The notes below the pieces were generated by a model. It ran no database searches. It was not told where the DNA came from and saw nothing but the letters and a program-made list of their open reading frames with translations. Both the position numbers and the translations under genes were made by a program. From Candidatus Zambryskibacteria bacterium CG10_big_fil_rev_8_21_14_0_10_34_34 (GTDB lineage Bacteria > Patescibacteriota > Minisyncoccia > Phycocordibacterales > WO2-35-19), in assembly GCA_002771075.1 (NCBI GenBank), contig PCXM01000010.1, positions 4,119-12,163 of the forward strand: a stretch of 8,045 nucleotides of DNA, written 5' to 3'. Shown piece by piece: positions 1 through 6,852 of this stretch (within the stretch, counting starts at the first letter, position 1; each line of letters begins with the position of its first letter).

Positions 1-17
1 GACTGTCCTTGGTAATT

Positions 18-566
18 ATGTTTGATTTTTCGGAACTAAAACAAAAAAGTAAGGGAGTAGAAGAATGGTTATCAAAAGAGTTAGCCGTTATTCGCACTGG
101 TAAAGCCGTTCCTGCTATATTAGATTTTGTGCAAGTAGAAGCTTATGGTTCTAAGATGCTCATTAGAGAATTAGCTAACATATTGGTGGAAGATGCTAAA
201 ACTATCAGATTAGAGCCGTGGGATATCAAAGTGGGTAAAGATATTGAAAAAGCAATAACCGCTTCAAATTTAGGACTTTCAGTGGCTCCTTTTGAAAAAG
301 GATTGAGAATTATTTTCCCAGAATTAACATCCGAAAGAAGAGAACAATTTAAAAAAGTAGCCAGAACAAAGTTTGAAGAAGGTAAGGTTTCTTTGAGAGT
401 TTTGCGCGATAAAATATGGAAGATTATTGAAGAAAAAGAAAAGGCCGGCGGTATGGGAGAAGATGATAAATTTAGATTGAAAGAAGAGATGCAAAAGATA
501 ATAGATGAGTCTAATAAAAAATTAGAAGAACTAGTAATTAAAAAAGAAGAAGAAATAAAAATTTGA
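18..566 (+). CDS. frr: Ribosome recycling factor (RRF)
   Basis: RRF works in the cytoplasm with EF-G to split post-termination ribosomes so that subunits and mRNA can be reused. The 182-residue product matches the family length (about 185). Conserved signatures lie in order: the IRTGKA segment of the first domain I helix (R26-T-G), the hinge and domain II region with VEAYG and LxxLA-like residues, KAITASNLGL, and the C-terminal helical part with ELTSERR, the RVLRDKI helix and GEDD. I chose ATG at 18 over the in-frame TTG at 9 because it gives the usual spacing from the start to RTG. The window begins too close upstream to judge a promoter, and no Shine-Dalgarno sequence is visible. It ends in TGA, five bases before rseP, so the two are probably co-transcribed. 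Family assignment is secure; only the exact start is uncertain. Confidence 0.96.
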   Translation: MFDFSELKQKSKGVEEWLSKELAVIRTGKAVPAILDFVQVEAYGSKMLIRELANILVEDAKTIRLEPWDIKVGKDIEKAITASNLGLSVAPFEKGLRIIFPELTSERREQFKKVARTKFEEGKVSLRVLRDKIWKIIEEKEKAGGMGEDDKFRLKEEMQKIIDESNKKLEELVIKKEEEIKI

Positions 567-571
567 TATAA

Positions 572-1678
572 ATGACATTTATAATTTTTTTGATTGTTTT
601 AGGGATACTTGTTTTTGTCCATGAACTTGGACATTTTTTGGTTGCCAAAGGAGCTGGAGTTAAAGTAGAAGAGTTTGGTTTTGGTTATCCGCCACGGGCT
701 TTAAAACTTGGTAGCAAATGGGGGACATTGTTTACTTTAAATTGGATTCCTTTTGGGGGCTTTGTCAAAATTTTTGGTGAAAATTATGAGGAAAATTTAG
801 TTTATAAAAAGGAACAAAAACATACTGTTCCTTCTTCTTTTACTGAAGTTTCTAAAAAATGGCAGGCTGCGATTTTGGTGGCAGGTGTAACTTTTAATAT
901 TATTTTTGCTTGGCTAATTTTATCTTTAGGATTTATGATTGGTTTGCCTACACCGATAGATAATGATTATGGAGTTGCAGTTGAAAATCCGACCCTTACT
1001 GTGATAGAGGTTATTTCTGATTCTCCCGCCAAAGAAGCTGGTTTGAGATCTGGAGATAAAATAAAAAGTCTTTCTTTTGGGGGAGATCAAATATTAAGCG
1101 ATTTGAATTTAGAAAATACTTCTTATTTTATAAATAAATCTCAAGGTGAAATTTTAGTTAAAATTGATAGAGGGGGAGAGATTATAGATTTTAAAATTAC
1201 TCCAAATACAAAAATAGGAGGGGATCGAAAACTTATAGGTATCAGTATGGATATGATAGGCACTCTTTCTTTGCCAATACATCAAGCAATTTATGAAGGC
1301 GGTAAAACTACTTTTGATATAACTTATGCCACTATTTATGGTATCGGAGATTTGATTGGAAAAGCAATTAAAGGAGATCCTGATATTTCTCAAATAGCTG
1401 GTCCTGTCGGTATAATCAGTTTGGTGGGGGATGCTACGAAACTTGGTTTTGTCTATTTGCTTACTTTTATGGCTCTTATTTCAATAAATTTGGCCATTAT
1501 CAATCTTTTGCCATTTCCGGCTTTAGATGGAGGAAGAATTATTTTTGTAATTATTGAAAGTATCACCAAAAGACCTATTAATCCAAAAATTGCTGGCTCC
1601 TTAAATACTGTTGGTTTTGCTCTCCTTATTTTACTTATGCTTATTGTTACTTATCGAGATATTTTAAAATTATTTTAG
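572..1678 (+). CDS. rseP: RIP zinc metalloprotease RseP (site-2 protease family)
   Basis: Membrane-embedded zinc protease that cleaves substrates within the bilayer; in other bacteria these include anti-sigma factors and remnant signal peptides. The 368 residues show the family order: a first membrane helix carrying the zinc motif H17-E-L-G-H21, a conserved membrane-associated loop (GGFVKIFGE, 62-70), a second membrane helix (about 97-120), one PDZ domain (about 135-215, with SPAKEAGLRSGDKI), the SQIAGPVGI segment (273-281), and the third zinc ligand in N311-LLPFPALD319-GG. A final membrane helix spans about 345-362. There is one PDZ domain, as in many non-proteobacterial homologues, where E. 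coli RseP has two. It sits 5 bases after frr. The native substrate cannot be read from the sequence, and no sigma or anti-sigma gene is nearby. Confidence 0.95.
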   Translation: MTFIIFLIVLGILVFVHELGHFLVAKGAGVKVEEFGFGYPPRALKLGSKWGTLFTLNWIPFGGFVKIFGENYEENLVYKKEQKHTVPSSFTEVSKKWQAAILVAGVTFNIIFAWLILSLGFMIGLPTPIDNDYGVAVENPTLTVIEVISDSPAKEAGLRSGDKIKSLSFGGDQILSDLNLENTSYFINKSQGEILVKIDRGGEIIDFKITPNTKIGGDRKLIGISMDMIGTLSLPIHQAIYEGGKTTFDITYATIYGIGDLIGKAIKGDPDISQIAGPVGIISLVGDATKLGFVYLLTFMALISINLAIINLLPFPALDGGRIIFVIIESITKRPINPKIAGSLNTVGFALLILLMLIVTYRDILKLF

Positions 1679-1688
1679 TTGTGAACTT

Positions 1689-1717
1689 TTGCTCTAAAAT
1701 ATAATCTAAGATATTAT
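1689..1717 (+). promoter_or_regulatory. Candidate proS promoter, possibly leaderless
   Basis: In the 45-base gap after rseP, TTGCTC (1689-1694) and TATTAT (1712-1717) are separated by exactly 17 bases. TATTAT ends 6 bases before the proS ATG, so transcription would begin on the start codon. A second, perfect TATAAT lies at 1700-1705 and would give a leader of about 12 bases instead. Assignment is by inspection only; AT-rich DNA yields chance matches. Confidence 0.5.
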
Positions 1718-1723
1718 GGAGGT

Positions 1724-2968
1724 ATGAGACAATCACAACTTTTTACAAAGACCAGACGGGAAGCGCCAGCCGATGAGACTGCTAAAAATGCACAGCTTTT
1801 AATTCGAGGTGGATATATTCACAAAGAAATAGCGGGAGTATATTCATATTTACCACTTGGTCTTAAGGTAATAAAAAATATTGAAAATATAATAAGAGAA
1901 GAAATGAATAATATAGGGGGTATTGAGATGAAAACTACTGTCTTGCAAAATAAAGAAATATGGGAAAAATCTGGCAGGTGGAATGATGATACAATAGATA
2001 ATTGGTTCAAAACTAAATTAAAAAACGGAGGAGAAGTTGGATTATCTTTTACTAATGAAGAAGCTTATTCAAATATTTTAAAACAACACATTAGTTCTTA
2101 TAAAGATTTACCGGCCTATCCTTATGATTTTAAAGAAATTTTTAGAAACGAAGCAAGGAGTAAATCTGGGATAATAAGAGGAAGAGAATTTTATTGGAAA
2201 GCTTTATATTCATTTTCAAAAAATGAAGCAGAACACAACTTTTTTTATGAAAAATCAAAAATTGCTTATCAAAATATTTTTGAGAGAGTTGGTATTAAGG
2301 ATTTGACTTATATCACTTTTGCTTCAGGTGGCTCTTTTTCTAAATTTTCTCATGAATTTCAAACCTTTACTGATGCGGGTGAGGATATTATTTATGTTGA
2401 TGAAAAAAAGAAAGTCGCCATCAATAAAGAAGTCTATAATGATGAAGTTATTAAAAGTTTGGGATTAAAAAAGGAAGACCTTGTAGAAAAAAAAGCGGTT
2501 GAAGTTGGAAATATTTTTACTCTCGGAACTAAATTTTCAGAACCATTTGATTTGAAATATAAAAATGAAAAAGGAGAAGAAAATTATGTTTTTATGGGTT
2601 CGTATGGTATTGGTTTGGGACGACTTATGGGGACTATTGTAGAAGTTTTTGCGGATGATAAGGGTATAATCTGGCCTGAATCTGTGGCTCCATTTAAATT
2701 TCATCTTATTGAGATAATGTCAAACAAGTTAGAAGTTAAAAAAACAGCTGAAAAAATTTATAAAAAATTGGGCGAGAGTAATGTTTTGTATGACGATAGA
2801 GACCTTCGGGCTGGAGAAAAATTTGCAGATAGCGATTTGCTCGGAGTGCCTACTCAAATCATTATCAGTGAAAAAAATATTGAAAATAATAAACTAGAAT
2901 TAAAAAACAGAAAGACAGGTGAAGTCAAAATGATAGATGAAAGTGAAATAGACAATCTTTTTAATTAA
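1724..2968 (+). CDS. proS: Prolyl-tRNA synthetase, short form lacking the INS editing domain
   Basis: Class II aminoacyl-tRNA synthetase that charges tRNA-Pro with proline in the cytoplasm. At 414 residues it is much shorter than the roughly 570 of the common bacterial form. The N-terminal MRQSQLF, the motif 1 region (SYLPLGLKVIKNIENIIREEM, 41-61), motif 2 (F140-R-N-E through R152-x-R-E155-F) and motif 3 (G292-SYGIGLG-R300) are all present. A C-terminal anticodon-binding domain follows from about 322, with DDRDLRAGEKFADSDLLG. Between the HEFQTFTDAGED segment (210-221) and VGNIFTLGTKFSE (261-273) only about 40 residues occur where the INS domain, which deacylates Ala-tRNA-Pro, normally sits. 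Two motif residues are unusual: T110-N-E-E where THEE is typical, and K159-A-L-Y where KDAY/KDLY is typical. GGAGG lies only 1 base before the ATG, too close to act as a normal ribosome binding site. Confidence 0.95.
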   Translation: MRQSQLFTKTRREAPADETAKNAQLLIRGGYIHKEIAGVYSYLPLGLKVIKNIENIIREEMNNIGGIEMKTTVLQNKEIWEKSGRWNDDTIDNWFKTKLKNGGEVGLSFTNEEAYSNILKQHISSYKDLPAYPYDFKEIFRNEARSKSGIIRGREFYWKALYSFSKNEAEHNFFYEKSKIAYQNIFERVGIKDLTYITFASGGSFSKFSHEFQTFTDAGEDIIYVDEKKKVAINKEVYNDEVIKSLGLKKEDLVEKKAVEVGNIFTLGTKFSEPFDLKYKNEKGEENYVFMGSYGIGLGRLMGTIVEVFADDKGIIWPESVAPFKFHLIEIMSNKLEVKKTAEKIYKKLGESNVLYDDRDLRAGEKFADSDLLGVPTQIIISEKNIENNKLELKNRKTGEVKMIDESEIDNLFN

Positions 2969-3000
2969 AAATAAACCGCGACGATTTGTTTAATTTATGG

Positions 3001-3006
3001 TAGATT
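3001..3006 (+). promoter_or_regulatory. Candidate -10 element of a leaderless mreB promoter
   Basis: TAGATT in the 44-base gap between proS and mreB ends 6 bases before the mreB ATG at 3013. That would place transcription initiation on the A of the start codon. I see no convincing -35 hexamer at 16-18 bases upstream. The support is the identical spacing seen at proS and at the murF-like gene. Confidence 0.4.
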
Positions 3007-3012
3007 GTCCAT

Positions 3013-4080
3013 ATGTTGAAAGACAAATGGGGACAATTGATGCGGTTTTTACGCAATGATATAGGCATTGATCTTGGAACATCCAATATGTTGGTCTATG
3101 TTCGCGGTAAAGGTATTATCTTAAACGAGCCCTCGGTGGTAGCCGTCAATCAGAAAACAGGTCAAGTTGTCGCCGTTGGCACTGAAGCTAAAAATATGCT
3201 TGGTCGCACACCGCCTCATATTGTTGCGGTGCGTCCTATCGTTGATGGAGTTATTTCTGATTTTGAAGTTACCGAAGAGATGCTTCATTATCTCTTAAAC
3301 AAAGCTCAAGCAATATCAAACAAATTTTTAGGACCGAGGGTGGTAGTTGGAGTGCCCTCTAGTATTACCAATGTAGAAACCCGAGCAGTCCGAGATGCTA
3401 CCAAAAATGCTGGAGCTAGTGAAGTTCATATTGTTGAAGAGCCAATGGCTGCTGCTATTGGTATGCATTTACCAATAAACGAACCGTTGGGTAGTATGGT
3501 GATTGATATTGGAGGTGGCACCACTGATATCGCTATCATTTCTTTAAATGGAGTTATCAGTTCTAAAAATATTCATGTGGCTGGAGACAAATTAAATAGT
3601 GATATCTCTGCTTACATCAGGAATGAATTTAAAATAGTGATTGGTGAAAAAACTTCTGAAAATATCAAAACTCAAATTACTTCTCTATTGGCCGAAAAGA
3701 CTTCTTTTGAAACTCAAGCTAGAGGTCGAGACCTTATCACTGGCCTGCCACGAGAAGTGGTGGTGACTGATTCTGATATCAGAGAGGCCATATCTCATTC
3801 AATAGAAAGATTAATTGAAGCTACTAAAGAGGTTTTGGAAATGACTCCGCCAGAAATACTTTCAGATATTATGCATAGAGGTATTTATTTGGCAGGTGGG
3901 GGAGCTTTAATAAAAGGATTTGCGGATATTTTAAAAGAAGAAATTAAAATGCCGGTTTATATAGCTGATGACCCTTTAACTTGTGTTGTCCGTGGCACTG
4001 GTATTATTCTTGAACATCTGGAAAAATATAAAGAAGTATTAATCGCTAACGAAGAAGATGTATCAAATAAAGCGCACTAA
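3013..4080 (+). CDS. mreB: Rod shape-determining protein MreB (bacterial actin)
   Basis: Actin-family ATPase that forms membrane-bound filaments on the inner face of the cytoplasmic membrane and guides the elongation machinery. Actin-fold signatures are complete: phosphate-1 loop D18-IGIDLGTSN with D20-L-G-T23, the EEPMAAAIG segment (142-150), phosphate-2 loop D165-IGGGTTD, and the adenosine-binding YLAGGGALI (292-300). Length (355) fits the family. The start gives MLKDKWGQLMRFL, a short amphipathic stretch comparable to the membrane-binding N-terminus of E. coli MreB (MLKKFRGMF), so I prefer ATG at 3013. ATG at 3040 (M10) is an alternative; GGGGA at 3029-3033 lies 6 bases before it. The last 23 bases overlap mreC, which indicates translational coupling. 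By eye, codons are richer in GC than in the neighbours, as expected for a highly expressed, conserved gene. Confidence 0.97.
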   Translation: MLKDKWGQLMRFLRNDIGIDLGTSNMLVYVRGKGIILNEPSVVAVNQKTGQVVAVGTEAKNMLGRTPPHIVAVRPIVDGVISDFEVTEEMLHYLLNKAQAISNKFLGPRVVVGVPSSITNVETRAVRDATKNAGASEVHIVEEPMAAAIGMHLPINEPLGSMVIDIGGGTTDIAIISLNGVISSKNIHVAGDKLNSDISAYIRNEFKIVIGEKTSENIKTQITSLLAEKTSFETQARGRDLITGLPREVVVTDSDIREAISHSIERLIEATKEVLEMTPPEILSDIMHRGIYLAGGGALIKGFADILKEEIKMPVYIADDPLTCVVRGTGIILEHLEKYKEVLIANEEDVSNKAH

Positions 4081-4861
4081 TAAAAAATTTTTAGGAATTG
4101 GGTTGATAAAAATACTTATAATCCTTCTACTTGTGGTAGGATTCGTTTTTCTTTTTAGCACTTCCAATTCAACTCAATCTTTAGTATCAAATGCTTCCTC
4201 TCCCTTTTTTATGGTTGGAAACTTTTTTTACAATAATTTAAACAAAATGCCAAAATTTTTTTCTGATAAAGATAAATTGGTAACAGAAAATATTAAACTT
4301 GCAGAAGAAATAAGAGATTTAAAATTTAATATTATTGATTTTGAAATTTTAAAATATGAAAATCAAAAGTTACGAGAACAACTAGAAATAAAACCAATCG
4401 GAGATTTTATAACTAGTTCTATTATTGCCAAATCTCCTCAAGTGCCACTTGATTCTTTACTTTTAAATAAAGGTCTTAAAGATGGAATAAATAATGGAGA
4501 TTTTGTTTTGATAACAGAAAGAATTTTAATTGGTAAAATAGTAGATTTGACTAAAAATAGAGCGACTGTAGCTCTTAATTCTTTTGCTGATGTGACCACT
4601 TATGCTTTTGTCGCTAGGACAGATGAGCCGATAGAGTTGAGAGGAACAGGCGGTGGTAGTATAAAAGCTAAAGTACCTATTGATTTTGATATTGTGGTAG
4701 GAGATGAAATAATGGTTGCTGATTCTCTAAACTACATTGTTGCCGTCGTTGGAGTGGTGGCAGAAGACACCCCTTTTGGTTTTAAAGATGTCTTTATGTT
4801 ACTACCGGCTGATGTTTCTAAAACCAATATTGTATTTATAAAACATTTTGAAAATGAGTAG
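4058..4861 (+). CDS. mreC: Rod shape-determining protein MreC
   Basis: Bitopic membrane protein that links cytoplasmic MreB to the extracytoplasmic elongation machinery and activates PBP2. The 267 residues show a short basic N-terminus, one membrane helix (about 13-34), and a coiled-coil-like stretch (about 70-112, with leucines in KDKLVTENIKLAEEI and ENQKLREQLEI). The beta-rich MreC domain follows from about 119, with LLLNKGLKDGINNGDFVL, ELRGTGGGSIKAKVP and VGDEIMVADSLN as recognisable family segments. The gene begins inside the end of mreB (23-base overlap) and its stop overlaps the start of mreD by 8 bases, so the three genes form one tightly coupled unit. No clear Shine-Dalgarno sequence precedes it. 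Confidence 0.93.
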   Translation: MYQIKRTNKKFLGIGLIKILIILLLVVGFVFLFSTSNSTQSLVSNASSPFFMVGNFFYNNLNKMPKFFSDKDKLVTENIKLAEEIRDLKFNIIDFEILKYENQKLREQLEIKPIGDFITSSIIAKSPQVPLDSLLLNKGLKDGINNGDFVLITERILIGKIVDLTKNRATVALNSFADVTTYAFVARTDEPIELRGTGGGSIKAKVPIDFDIVVGDEIMVADSLNYIVAVVGVVAEDTPFGFKDVFMLLPADVSKTNIVFIKHFENE

Positions 4862-5114
4862 ATTATTATATTTTTTAGCAACTATGATTATACCGATTGT
4901 CTTTAGTTGGTGGCTTTTTATACCGATGGCTTTGCTTTTTGTCTATGTGGCTAAACTTCCTTATGAAGTTATTTTGGCAGGTTTTTTTCTTGATTCTCTT
5001 TACTATTTTGGAGACGGTTTTTTCTTTGAACACCTCCTCACTATTTTTTCTCTTGTTCTTATTGCTTTGGCTTTATTTTTGAGCAAAATGATTTATTGGC
5101 GTAAGATTATTTAA
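4854..5114 (+). CDS. mreD: Minimal MreD-like membrane protein
   Basis: Very hydrophobic 86-residue protein in the mreD slot between mreC and the PBP2 gene. MreD is an integral membrane component of the rod complex, normally about 160-170 residues with five or six membrane segments. Here only about three fit: roughly 4-33 (one long helix or a tight hairpin broken at P14 and P24), 37-53 and 60-80. A short basic tail (KMIYWRKII) ends it. The segment AGFFLDSLYYFGDG resembles the conserved MreD stretch with a glycine, an aspartate four residues later and a following glycine (G43...D47...). ATG at 4854 is preferred over TTG at 4848 because it yields an overlap ATGAGTAG with the mreC stop. Assignment rests on position, hydrophobicity and this short motif. 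It could instead be an unrelated small membrane protein that replaced MreD. Confidence 0.68.
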   Translation: MSRLLYFLATMIIPIVFSWWLFIPMALLFVYVAKLPYEVILAGFFLDSLYYFGDGFFFEHLLTIFSLVLIALALFLSKMIYWRKII

Positions 5115-5119
5115 TAAAA

Positions 5120-6838
5120 ATGCTTAGTATTTTTAAAAATATATTTAAAAGAAGAAAGAATAGGAGTTATAAGGATATTGCTCCTGAAGAAATTTTTCTT
5201 GATTCAAAAAATTTACCCGATTTTGATATTTATCAATTTGAAGGTCGACTAGAAAAACCTCTCTCTCATAAAGTTTTTTTTATTTTTGGGAGTTTTTGTT
5301 TTTTGGTTTTTGGAATTTTTTTAGTAAAGCTCATATCTCTGCAAATAGTTAATGGAGATTCTTATAGAAATAGAAGTGAAAACAATAGATTAAGACAAAC
5401 TCTTTTAGTGGCTCCCAGAGGTAGTATTTATAGTAGAGATGGGGTGGCTTTGACTTGGAATCAAAAATCTGAAAATGAAGAAGATTATCCATCACGTAAA
5501 TATATAAAAGCATCTGGTTTTTCCAATCTTTTAGGATTTATAAAATATCCAGCTAAAGACAAAGCTGGCTTTTATTATGAAGAAGAATTTTTACCTAAAG
5601 ATGGATTAGAGCTTTATTTAAATGAAATACTTTTTGGTGGTAATGGCATAAAACTTATAGAGACTTCTGTTAATGGGGAAGTGGTTTCTGAAAATGTAGT
5701 TCAATTGCCTAAAAATGGTGAAGATGCTACTTTATCAATAGATAGCAGAGTGCAAAAAAAACTTTTTACAGAAATCAAAACACTTTCGGAAAGGGTTGGT
5801 TTTCATGGTGGTGGAGGAGTTATTATAGATGTGCATTCTGGAGAAATTTTGGCTATGACCAGCTTTCCAGAATATAATTCGGAAGTAATGACCGAAGGTC
5901 AAGAAATAGAAAAAATACAGAGTTATTATGAAAATGTTGATAATCCTTTTTTAAATAGAATAGTTTCTGGACTTTATGCTCCGGGCTCTATCATCAAACC
6001 TTTTATAGCTTTTGCCGCTTTGGAAGAAGGGATTATTTCTCCAGAAAAAGAGATAGTGAGCACTGGACAATTGGTAATATCCAATCCATATTTTCCGAAA
6101 CAGCCGTCAATATTTAAAGATTGGAAAGCTCACGGAGCTGTTGATATGAGGCGGGCGTTGGCTGTTTCTTCTGATATTTATTTTTATCAAATAGGTGGAG
6201 GGTTTGAAAAACAGGAAGGTTTGGGTATAGATAGAATAAAAAAATATTTAGAAAATTTTGGCTTTGGACAATACACTGGATTTGATACAGACAAAGAAGT
6301 TTTGGGAGTGATACCAAGTCCTGAATGGAAAGAGAGAACTTTTGATGGTGAAATTTGGCGTGTTGGAGATACTTACAACACGGCTATCGGTCAATATGGT
6401 ATGCAAATCACTCCTCTGCAGGTCGTGGTGGCTACGGCCGGATTGGCAAATGGAGGCAAGCTTCTATTGCCTTCCATTTTGTTTACTTCTACTAGCACTA
6501 TCTCTTCTGGCAAAAAAGTGGAAGGTCAAGCCAAAAATTTTCAGATAGTAAAAGAAGGTATGAGGGCGGCTGTGGCCTCTGAAGGTGGAACGGCGAGCGG
6601 GTTAAATATTTCTGCGGTGCATATTGCTGGTAAAACCGGGACGGCGGAGATAGGAGCTCGTAAGCAATTTGTAAATTCTTGGGTTATCGGTTTTTTCCCT
6701 TATGAAAATCCAAAATATGCTTTTACAGTAGTGATGGAAAGAGGTCCGGTTACCAATTTGACTGGCGCTACTTATGTTATGCGCCAATTGCTTGATTGGA
6801 TGACCATAAACACTCCAGAGTATTTCAAAAATGAGTAG
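5120..6838 (+). CDS. mrdA: Penicillin-binding protein 2 (class B PBP, peptidoglycan D,D-transpeptidase)
   Basis: Monofunctional transpeptidase that cross-links new peptidoglycan outside the membrane during elongation. The 572 residues contain an N-terminal cytoplasmic region of about 50 residues, one membrane helix (about 52-76), and the pedestal region beginning with QTLLVAPRGSIYSRDG (93-108), matching the family RGxIxDRxG motif with S in place of the usual D. The transpeptidase domain follows from about 225. Its active site is complete: catalytic S290-I-I-K293 within APGSIIKP, S350-S-D352 as the SxN/SxD motif, and K505-T-G-T508. The gene starts 5 bases after mreD, as in canonical mreBCD-mrdA operons. 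The usual partner RodA does not follow. The cytoplasmic N-terminus is longer than the short tail typical of PBP2 and rich in charged residues. PBP2 rather than PBP3/FtsI is preferred because of this context. Confidence 0.93.
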   Translation: MLSIFKNIFKRRKNRSYKDIAPEEIFLDSKNLPDFDIYQFEGRLEKPLSHKVFFIFGSFCFLVFGIFLVKLISLQIVNGDSYRNRSENNRLRQTLLVAPRGSIYSRDGVALTWNQKSENEEDYPSRKYIKASGFSNLLGFIKYPAKDKAGFYYEEEFLPKDGLELYLNEILFGGNGIKLIETSVNGEVVSENVVQLPKNGEDATLSIDSRVQKKLFTEIKTLSERVGFHGGGGVIIDVHSGEILAMTSFPEYNSEVMTEGQEIEKIQSYYENVDNPFLNRIVSGLYAPGSIIKPFIAFAALEEGIISPEKEIVSTGQLVISNPYFPKQPSIFKDWKAHGAVDMRRALAVSSDIYFYQIGGGFEKQEGLGIDRIKKYLENFGFGQYTGFDTDKEVLGVIPSPEWKERTFDGEIWRVGDTYNTAIGQYGMQITPLQVVVATAGLANGGKLLLPSILFTSTSTISSGKKVEGQAKNFQIVKEGMRAAVASEGGTASGLNISAVHIAGKTGTAEIGARKQFVNSWVIGFFPYENPKYAFTVVMERGPVTNLTGATYVMRQLLDWMTINTPEYFKNE

Positions 6839-6840
6839 GA

Positions 6841-6846
6841 TATAAT
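6841..6846 (+). promoter_or_regulatory. Candidate -10 element (TATAAT) of a leaderless murF-like promoter
   Basis: A perfect TATAAT fills the 14-base gap after the PBP2 stop and ends 6 bases before the ATG at 6853. Transcription starting 7 bases downstream of the hexamer would begin on the A of the start codon. No good -35 match is seen 16-18 bases upstream, inside the PBP2 gene. Confidence 0.45.
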
Positions 6847-6852
6847 AGATAT

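Noticed and set aside
9..17. TTG at 9 as the frr start
   Set aside because: Adds only three residues. ATG at 18 better matches the usual distance from start to RTG, and no SD supports TTG.
564..566. Possible TGA recoding to Gly, as in Gracilibacteria/SR1
   Set aside because: TGA ends frr at exactly the normal RRF length and no gene here has an internal TGA, so standard stop use fits.
1154..1393. 79-codon open frame on the minus strand inside rseP
   Set aside because: Lies opposite the PDZ domain of a clear protease gene, has no recognisable domain or start signal, and is typical of chance frames in AT-rich DNA.
2969..3012. Possible rho-independent terminator between proS and mreB
   Set aside because: No GC-rich inverted repeat followed by a T run can be drawn here; the 45-base gap before proS and the 14-base gap before the murF-like gene likewise show none.
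4897..5082. 61-codon plus-strand frame rich in L, F and W inside mreD
   Set aside because: Alternative frame of a hydrophobic gene; hydrophobic codons stay hydrophobic when shifted. No supporting start or motif.
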